From Phoronis australis (Eukaryota > Phoronida > Phoronidae): 64,000 nucleotides of DNA. The notes beneath the pieces are model-generated. The model did no database searches. It was given only the letters and a program-made list of their open reading frames with translations, and was not told the DNA's origin. A program made the position numbers and the translations under genes. Location: NCBI GenBank assembly GCA_002633005.1, contig NMRA01000265.1, positions 362,906-426,905 on the forward strand. Reading direction: 5' to 3'. Below are positions 57,201 to 64,000 of this stretch, one piece after another (position 1 is the stretch's first letter; the number at the start of each line of letters is the position of its first letter).

Positions 57201-60200
57201 CGCAAGATCCGACCAATAAGATGCATCCTGTGTACCTGTATAGAATGCCGTTTGCATGCGAAATTTACTTGTTGTTATTGGTCAATCACAGTTACTTTGT
57301 GAAGGATTGACCAATGAACAATGTGCTTACTTGGTTTTGCATTGTGGGATATCATATGCTTTGGAAATTGTGTTATTAAATAAGATGTTGAGAGCAAAAT
57401 TTCGGATATGAGTATATCAAGGAATTAGATTTCAAAAATGGGAAAAGAATTAATTGTGTTTCGTCATGCTGATTTCAATTCTGAGAAGCCTGACGCCTGT
57501 AACACCATCATGTATTAGAAATTACTAGATATTGGGATTTGTGGAGCCATGGTAGTGTGGAAAGAAATTAAGCATGCCGACAACAAAAGCCAAAAAACAT
57601 CAATGTGACAAGCTGAATTTTTACAGTGTTGCTTTTTTATTTATTTAAACATGGTTCGAAATTGTACATTGCTGTTTTGGCGATTGTCAGGGGAACTGTC
57701 TCATTGTACATTCATGATATTTGCCTTGAACCACACATGAGGACACATCATAGAGACACTTTTAACTCCTACTGCATTTCTCTGCCATTTTCTCATTCAG
57801 AAATGCATCCATAAGGGATAGAAGCAATTGTCATGGAACTGATTCACTGTACATCCATGATATCTGTGCCTTGAACCACACACGGAGATTCACTATAGAG
57901 ACGTTTTTAATTCCCATTGTATTTCCAGTCTCTGCCATTTTTACATAGATGAGAAATGGTTTTGCTTATTGAGCCACAGCCTTTGTTATTTCGTCTGTTC
58001 ATACCTTGTGATACTTGACTGTATATTTTTCAGCTACCTTGTTGCGTTGTCTCTAGAACAAGAACAAAGGTCTGCCCAGACTCCGCCCTCTTGGCAAGAT
58101 AGTGGACTCTCAGAGTATGTCAATATGTGTTTGAAATTGTGTTGAATTGTGTGGGTGCCTTGTGCAGTCAATGGACAAGGAAATGCCAAATTTGGGAAAT
58201 AATTAAAATGATTGGCAGTGGAAATTTTATTCATTACAACTTACTCCCGTTTAGTCCGTATTCCAGACAATACCGGTTTTCAGAGGCCTGATATCAATCT
58301 TTCTTTTGCGAATCGCCAGGCTCAGCCTTCTGTCCGATGTCACAACACAATTATCTACCTTGTTGAATGAATACATTAAACACATATCAAATCAAAACTG
58401 TTGTCAACAAATAAAAACACTTTGCAGCATTTTGGCCAATTTTTATCGTATTTCTTTCACGAAAGAAGGATTCTACATTAACCTTTCACGAGGAATTCAA
58501 TCTCGGTAGGCAGACACGTTAAAACATTACCAGTTTCTGTCCTTGTCATTTTTGATTTATTTTGGACAGTACGGTGTATTTTATGGCTGTTAATACAGCA
58601 ATTGTCCTGTGAAATACAATAAGAGCTGATATCAACTTTCCCGATATCAAGGGTGGACAGTGACATTGGTTTTCCCAGTTGATACTGAGAAACATTTCCC
58701 AATCACAACATACCACTGAACATTCCAGTTTCCCAATGGGTGATAGTTTTGTGGGAACAGGTAGCTATCAACAAACCTGTGCCTTCTGTCAGAAACCAAC
58801 CTGATTTAGGCTGATTACCATTAGAAATTCATTCTCGTCTTGTTCCTTTCTGAGATTAGAAATGGTGCCTGAGCTTTAGAAGAATTGACGGGATGTAAAA
58901 ACATCAGATCAGGCCCACTACGTTGATTGTCACAGCCAGTTAGTTTCAGTTGTCAAGGTGATATGGCTTTTATCAGAATTCCAAGTGATTTAGTTTAACC
59001 AATTTTGATTCAAACAAAGAATAAGGATGCGATGAAATAGGAAGTTTATGTTTTTAATAATTTTTTTGATTTTTCTTGGCATTTAGTCAAATGTTAGGTC
59101 CTAAAACAACTTGTGGGAATACTGGATACCATTTTGTGGAAAATAAATTACTCGAAATTCGGGATTACCAAATTAATACTGGAAGTTGATATCATTGCTC
59201 ATTGTTACAGGATCTGCCTACAGTGAAATTGTTGTTTTTTGTAGTCCGTTTGCAATTTGATTATTTCTGTTTGTAAACATCTTCTAGTTATAGTATGGTT
59301 TCTTGTCATATCTTGAGGCCATTTAACCCTATAACACAGATGACAACAACTTTCCTGAGAGAGGATGTATGAGACTCAATTACTGAACAGAGACAGAACA
59401 TGCAAGTTATCTTGAGAATCGTTTCCATTAATCTTTGCCTCCTAGCTGTAGCGTAATAGTCATATTTGACTGTACATATTTAGCAATGGTGGGTCACAAC
59501 AATCCAGCAATTTCGTGAATTTATGTTTGTTGTGGTAAGACCTAGCTGCCCCAGGACTTGCTCTTTCTGCGCTCAGTTATAAGTGGCTTGAGTTGGTGGG
59601 ATTAAATGGTACTCGGGTGAAACGTATGTCGGTTGGTGTCCTTGACACTCTAACTCTGTGTTCTGTGTTTGTGAGTTTGTTGCTGGTTCTCAGGCTTCTT
59701 GTCTGACTATTGTGTGGCAATGGCTGCTCCTCACTAAGTCGATGGGGAAACCATGTCACCACATTTCAGGAGAAAACGCCAGCGATAAAGATGAGAAATT
59801 TATGATAGGCAAACATTGCGAAGATTAGTGGTGAATTTCGGTTTTAGAAATGTCACATATTCGACTTCCCAAAAATTGTATTCAGTATTTGGAAAATCCT
59901 AAATTTTTCCTTTAATGTGTTCTATTCACCAAATAGAAGGAACATGAATGTCAGAAGGCATGGCCGTGAATTAAAATCAAGTTTTGAAAAATCTCCACTT
60001 GCCTGGAAACATCACGCTCATTCATAAGTGTTTTTTTCTTAGATTTTGTCCTAGGTTTTTCCACAAAATGTTCTCAAAGAAGACAGCTAATAATTTAGTT
60101 TTTTTTCCAATCATGCAATAATGTTTTAAGTTTGTGGGAAAAATTCCCCCCATAGAAGACTTGCTTGTAAAGCCCTAGTGTAAATTTTTAGCCGAGTATC

Positions 60201-62606
60201 GTTTATCTAATGTTTTTTAAAAATTGCTTCTCTATATCATCATCAATTTGATCTGTGTTCTAGTCATGACCTGGCCATGCAACTTCAGGAGGAAGAGAAT
60301 AGATTAGCTGCCGAGGCTCAACAGAGGGCAGCACCCGTAGCACCGAGGGCCCCGTTACCTGGGCAATCCCAGCCTGCAGCTGTGTCCACTGCGCCACAGA
60401 GAAAGAAGGATAATAATGTGAGTATTCATGTTTGACTATTTTGTTTTGTTTTCAACACTTGGCTATGCTGTAAAAATTCAAATAAGAGCTAGGCGTCGGA
60501 TAGAAGCCAGAGGACAGATACACTGAAATTAATGAATGCCATGTTTCCAGTACAAGCCAAATTTTTGTACTGTCTGTGGTTATTTGGCAGGGGTTAGTTA
60601 TATTGTTATTGCATTGGACCTATTTGTAAATGCATGTAGAGATCGGTTCTGGAGAATGTCTGAAACTCACACAGCGCTTCTAATGCTAAACATTAAAAAT
60701 TCCTCAGTTTGGGACACACTATGGCAGACAGGTGAAATTTAATTTTGTCAAATTTCTCCAAAAATGACTTTTCAGGAAAATTTACTTTGCTTTCAGCTTG
60801 TTTTGTATGGTGTATATAGCTATTACATACAACATTTGGTAATTTTTTGAACATTTGTGACAATATGGTAAGCCTCTGAATAATGTCAATTTTAGCAATT
60901 ATTTTTGTCCAAATTAAAGAATTTTTAGGTAACTATACACCTGCTGATTGGTGCATGAGGTCATTTGGTGACTGTGAACGAGGTGTAAGTCTTTGACATC
61001 ATACCTGTCGCCTCTAATCTCGGCCTTGCTGTTTTGCGGTGACTAACTACAAAATGCAAAATCTTATGTTTTCAAATGCGTTAATCCGAACTAATCGGTT
61101 TTGACATTGGAAACATGAAATAGTTAACTTGGAAGAACTACAACACACCTAATAATTTTTTTTAATTTTCTGTACTATTTTGTGATACACTTTTCTATTC
61201 AAAAAGCACTGCGTAGTTCAGGAGTGTATCAAATAGTTGAATATGTGTGTACTTTGAGTCATTTCTGACACTGTCGTCTCCAACAGCCAACTGTGGTCTG
61301 TTGTTTAAAACTAAAAGAAGCCTGGCCATATGCATTACGCAGTTGTGATCTGTGGCCGGTTTTATGAAACAGTCCCAAATAGGGACTCAACTGAGGTCCT
61401 TAAGTCTTTTTGCGTATTTGTGTCTTAACGGACTCACAGATGCAATATTTTTCTATCATTTCATCCTTATTATAAGCTCCTCCATGAGTAATGACATTTT
61501 CTAATAATTGAACTAAAAACTGAGCCCAGAGTTCATTGAAAATAAATAGGGACTCAGTCCTTAAATTGGGGGTGTTGCATGAAAAGATCCCTAAATATTT
61601 TCGATAATATTGACAATTCAACGTAGAATTCACTCTTGACTTAGTAAGTCAGAAGTTGACTTAAAAAGTAATGAAACTAAAACAATTCAAGAAAGAGCAA
61701 TTGATGTTTTCACAAGTCCAAAAATACACAGTAGATTTAGGGAACTTAGTTGAGTCCCTATTTAGGACTGTTTCATGCAACCGGCCACTGGGGCCTTCAT
61801 ATTCAAGTGGGACCGGTTTGTTCTGACTTATTGTTTTGTTAAAAGGATTATAACTAAATTCATTTTTACCAGTCTTCCTATGTAGCATCAGTAGTGCTGT
61901 TGTTGCTGATATGTATGTTTATTACTTGGTCACAGAGCGTTGTTTTCGATGTTTTATTGTGAATCTTAAAGCAAATATTGACTTACATTTATAAGGTGCT
62001 CGATCTGCTCTGAAACATTGATGTTGTAAGTGTTAAGTCATTCAGTAATAGCGGCAGTTAGTTTCATTCAGTTAAATTGCATGTTCCGTTTGGTTTGAAA
62101 AACTGCCTTATTATGTGAATTTAGCAAGTAATTGAATTTAGATACAAAATGATAAATGCGCAGACTGATTTGTGTGTGAGGCTAGTAGGCTAGTACTATC
62201 TCGTATTGATTATAACTGTAGTAAATGATAAAATAGTAATAATGATAGCTTTATTAGGTACAATGTGAAGTCGTTGGTTTGGGGGGAGGTTAGACAACTA
62301 GGAGAAGGGAGGTGGCAAAAAGCTGTGACAATGTTGGGGGGCTGAAGTTGGTGGGATGCCCTTTAATAATTTTACCATCCTGCTGGTCAGTGATAGTTAT
62401 AGCATACTTCAAAATACCGTTTTCCATTGAGACAGGTAATGACAGAGAGCTCTGCTTGCACTCAGCTGTTTTGTCGGGGGATTTCCTTGTCATTTTGTCT
62501 GATCATTGTTACCGTAGCTTATATTTGCATATATGCTAATTATTAAGCTTATGCAGACATGTAGTGTTCATTGCCTGTCCTCTATTTCCAGTGTACAATA
62601 TTATAG
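50667..62606 (+). CDS. MINDY1/2-family ubiquitin carboxyl-terminal hydrolase (FAM63), whole gene
   Basis: MINDY-1/2 enzymes are cysteine deubiquitinases that trim Lys48-linked polyubiquitin from the distal end. Nine coding exons (50667-51255, 51524-51891, 52338-52444, 53288-53478, 54943-55085, 56485-56681, 58034-58114, 60264-60417, 62592-62606) join with every phase intact to about 614 residues. The catalytic fold carries TQNENGPC (Gln270, Cys276) and FRNNHFST (His458); the Cys-His spacing of 182 equals that of human MINDY1 (C137, H319). A UIM (about 531-545), an MIU-like helix (about 559-578) and a C-terminal CTIL CaaX box follow. The ~225-residue low-complexity N-terminus and overall length are closer to MINDY2 (about 620) than MINDY1 (about 470), but an invertebrate single copy would be co-orthologous to both. 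Confidence 0.95.
51524..51891 (+). CDS. MINDY exon 2, catalytic Cys exon
   Basis: Acceptor tgctctcag, donor GTACCA, phase 1 to 0. After a Ser/Thr-rich leader it enters the catalytic domain: SSIYHVKWVKF, then TQNENGPCPLIAIMNVLFL and SDQLMEYLGDYIFE. The Cys of NENGPCP is the nucleophile and the Gln six residues before it forms the oxyanion hole in the MINDY family. There is a stop shortly past the donor, so splicing is required. Confidence 0.96.
52338..52444 (+). CDS. MINDY exon 3
   Basis: 107 nt, acceptor tctgctag, donor GTAAGT, phase 0 to 2. It reads DITDDTRLNYEQNMHDAMAV, then FHKLQTGLDVNVRFT. LNYEQNMxDAMAxxHKLQTGLDVNVRFTG is a strongly conserved MINDY1/2 block. It is too short and embedded to show as an independent long open frame. 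Confidence 0.95.
53288..53478 (+). CDS. MINDY exon 4
   Basis: 191 nt, acceptor ccgtttcag, donor GTTTGA (non-consensus after GT), phase 2 to 1. It reads VNDFEYTPECIVFDLLHIPL, YHGWLVDPQDLTTVKAVGNC, GYNQLVEKIIGQKCSDKQDL and VTE. YTPECIVFDLLxIPLYHGWLVDPQ is nearly invariant in the family. Confidence 0.96.
53580..53650 (-). repeat. Possible degenerate tRNA-derived SINE
   Basis: The minus strand has cgggttcaagccccagtcgg, close to a tRNA B box (GGTTCRANYCC) with T-stem-like flanks. About 45 nt upstream is tggcacaagaaag, a weak A box. No intact tRNA cloverleaf could be made. It lies in MINDY intron 4. Confidence 0.3.
54943..55085 (+). CDS. MINDY exon 5, catalytic His exon
   Basis: 143 nt, acceptor tatataactag, donor GTGAGT, phase 1 to 0. 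It reads LAAESFLENSMSQLTYHGLS, ELSQTVKEQQMCVFF, then RNNHFSTLYRNK. His in NNHFST is the catalytic base of the MINDY cysteine-protease centre. Confidence 0.96.
56485..56681 (+). CDS. MINDY exon 6, end of catalytic domain
   Basis: 197 nt, acceptor ttttaacag, donor GTAGGT, phase 0 to 2. It reads DELFLLVTDQGFLTETNVVW, then ETLSNVEGDGHFVDAEFRNF, and a linker ending ESQVDQ-D. LVTDQGFL and VWExLxNVxGDG are family hallmarks. The last codon (Asp) is split and opens the UIM in the next exon. Confidence 0.96.
56772..56873. repeat. 22-bp minisatellite, ~4.5 copies, MINDY intron 6
   Basis: The unit tgggtgcttgcagagctcct plus gt is repeated head to tail, 91 bp downstream of the exon 6 donor. The first copy has one extra G and one C-to-A change. 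The unit contains tgcag followed by GAGCTC. Confidence 0.9.
58034..58114 (+). CDS. MINDY exon 7, ubiquitin-interacting motif
   Basis: 81 nt, acceptor tatttttcag, donor GTATGT, phase 2 to 2. With the preceding codons it gives DQDYLVALSLEQEQ, matching the UIM core (acidic, then Ala-x-x-Ser, here ALSL). MINDY1/2 use this region to grip polyubiquitin chains. The rest (PPSWQDSGLS) is linker. Confidence 0.92.
58775..59040 (+). repeat. Dispersed repeat, copy B
   Basis: This is the partner of the copy at 600-870, located in MINDY intron 7. Block order and spacing match; the copies differ by many substitutions, so they are old. Confidence 0.65.
60264..60417 (+). CDS. MINDY exon 8, MIU-like helix and basic tail
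   Basis: 154 nt, acceptor tgtgttctag, donor GTGAGT, phase 2 to 0. It reads D-HDLAMQLQEEENRLAAEA, consistent with an inverted UIM (LAMQLQEEE), then an Ala/Pro-rich stretch and QRKKDNN. The basic end immediately precedes the CaaX box coded by the next exon. Confidence 0.93.
60418..62591 (+). other. Last MINDY intron
   Basis: About 2.2 kb between exon 8 and the CTIL microexon. It contains a MITE (61352-61788) and a fragment of the ATGGCTGACAAG repeat (60721-60775). No further exon is visible. Confidence 0.75.
61352..61788. mobile_element. MITE with ~58-bp terminal inverted repeats
   Basis: Left end gtggccggttttatgaaaca, then gtcccaaatagggactcaac. The complement of the right end is gtggccggttgcatgaaaca, then gtcctaaatagggactcaac. 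The total is 437 bp, with no coding capacity and no clear target duplication. It lies within MINDY intron 8. Confidence 0.85.
62592..62606 (+). CDS. MINDY terminal coding microexon: CaaX box CTIL and stop
   Basis: A strong acceptor (cctgtcctctatttccag, to 62591) is followed in phase 0 by TGT ACA ATA TTA TAG, that is Cys-Thr-Ile-Leu-stop. Joined to exon 8 the protein ends QRKKDNNCTIL. CaaX boxes ending in Leu are usually geranylgeranylated, and vertebrate MINDY1/2 end in a comparable Cys-x-Ile-Leu. The 3'UTR follows; no AATAAA was seen before the window ends. Confidence 0.82.
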   Translation, partial: CTIL

Positions 62607-64000
62607 TGGTGTTGGACCATTCATCGTGTCGTCTTATAACCGAGGAGCATTAACTCAAGAGCAATCAGTTAACAAAAGATGGAGTGCTCTGTGGTCTTCA
62701 CTGGTTATTAAGGATCTCTTTCACTTCTGTTTGCCTGGCTATGGGAGGTAGTCAAAGAGAAACACAGCGGATCAGCATAATTGTTTGAAAATGTTTTGAG
62801 TAAGGAATATTCCTACGATTGCCTGGCAAAGTATTAACTGATGGTGTACTGGAGATAGTCAGCAATGTTCTTGTGGATGGGAAGCTTTGATGGCCATAGA
62901 CACCAAGTCAAGTGGAAGACATACTAAATTTTAGTTTAATGCAACAATCTATCTATCAGTCAGTGGAAGTCCTGTTTAAAGTGTCACATCTTCAAAGAGG
63001 CTGGACTCTTAAAACTCCATGTCGTGCAAGCATTTGTTTTGGCTCGTGTTTGAAGTGGAACCCTCCGTTTTGTTTTTTTAATTGGGCAAGTTAGCCTTCC
63101 TTGTTACACGTGTTAAACCATGAACTGAAGTGAGTTCGTTGATAGCTTCAGTTATTGGAAACATTCACCAGGCAGCCCTACTTTGATTTATTTGAGTTTG
63201 AAATTTGCAACTTCGGCTCGCCAGAATTGGTGTTGCGTGGGACTTGAGGTGCTCAGTCTGGGTCACTGGGTGCAGGTCAGTCCGTGACAACGTTATGGCC
63301 CTTTTGTTAATTGTTGGCATACCGCAGTATGAGAAATAATATATGAAAGCTTTCTGAATAACTAACTATCATTTATATATTTCCAAAGACCTTGTACTTT
63401 TGACGAAGTGAGACAAAAGTATTTTTCAGGAGTAGTTGTGTGGAGCATATTCAAAAGACAAAATCTCTGACCTTGACCTTAAAAATGGTAAGTCGTTTCC
63501 ATGAATCGAACTCCTACTAAAGATCAAGACCACCAATGTCTTCTGCTGACTCTTCATGAAATTCGACCAGTTTGAAGCAATGAGATTGGTCGATTGAAGT
63601 ATACTGAGCATGGCAACTATTGTCTTATTTAACACAATCTTTGGCAGATGAGTCAAATTTTATTCTGCGAACATATTCAGAAAAAAGACCAAGAAAACTT
63701 CACTCTGTTTTTAGCTCGGTGTGTAATTTATAGATGCCGCTATATTTACCGTGTAACAACACTTGACAATGTTTCTATTATATGCAGCTAGGTAATTGAC
63801 AATTATGAATTATTTTTGTGCAAGATTGTCTTAAGTAGTGGGCCGTGCCTGAGGATCGTTTCACAATCCTGGGCTGCTGTTTGGTGTTGCTGAATATGCC
63901 TTCTTGACCTTCTGTGCAATGAGCCATGTTGGAGTGATGAATTCATATTGCTGGTGCTTTGGTTAGCTGTAATCGTTGTTGGGTGCTTTATTGTACATAC
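62607..64000 (+). other. Probable MINDY 3'UTR / downstream flank
   Basis: This follows the TAG at 62604-62606. I found no AATAAA or ATTAAA that would clearly end the transcript inside the window, and no recognisable coding sequence on either strand. Confidence 0.5.

Overview
This is a stretch of animal (metazoan) nuclear DNA. It is AT-rich, has long introns with GT-AG boundaries, is littered with short inverted-repeat elements, and carries no prokaryotic gene organisation. Two conserved protein-coding genes can be rebuilt exon by exon. Low-density coding, heavy MITE load and intron positions matching the vertebrate orthologues (from memory) suggest a marine invertebrate, probably a deuterostome or lophotrochozoan. 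I cannot fix the species.

Gene 1, minus strand, about 50.5 kb down to 5.8 kb: RBPJ / Suppressor of Hairless (CSL), the DNA-binding effector of Notch signalling. Eleven coding exons (5806-5976 up to 15833-16022, including a 27-nt microexon at 13322-13348) encode the conserved NTD, beta-trefoil and CTD. Upstream lie two alternative N-terminal routes, both joining in frame. The long one uses exon 32610-32976, with eight histidines and a PMDLS (CtBP-type) motif, and possibly a 24-nt start exon near 49.4 kb. The short one starts at 28798-28840 with a 14-codon first exon. One core exon is broken in this assembly: its first ~13 codons are replaced by a dispersed repeat whose edge coincides with an ambiguous base (N, 11158).

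Gene 2, plus strand, 50667 to 62606: a MINDY1/2-family (FAM63) deubiquitinase that trims Lys48-linked polyubiquitin. Nine exons give a complete protein of about 614 residues with catalytic Gln270, Cys276 and His458, a UIM, an MIU-like segment, and a final 15-nt coding microexon (CTIL plus stop) that supplies a CaaX prenylation box.

The two genes are divergent. A candidate RBPJ 5'UTR exon ends at 50216 and the MINDY start codon is at 50667, so the ~450 bp between them is the likely shared promoter. It is relatively CpG-rich and has a YY1-like AAAATGGCG.

The rest is intron, flank and repeats. They include a higher-order tandem array at ~44.9-46.3 kb that carries CTCF-consensus-like sites, a ~640-bp fold-back element (36.9-37.6 kb), a ~370-bp hairpin element (35.65-36.01 kb), a hAT-like element with target duplication (14.4-14.9 kb) and a relative (44.0-44.2 kb), MITEs at 19.45-19.87 and 61.35-61.79 kb, a four-copy family of ~65-bp stem-loops, and several minisatellites. 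The first 5.8 kb holds no coding exon I can support.
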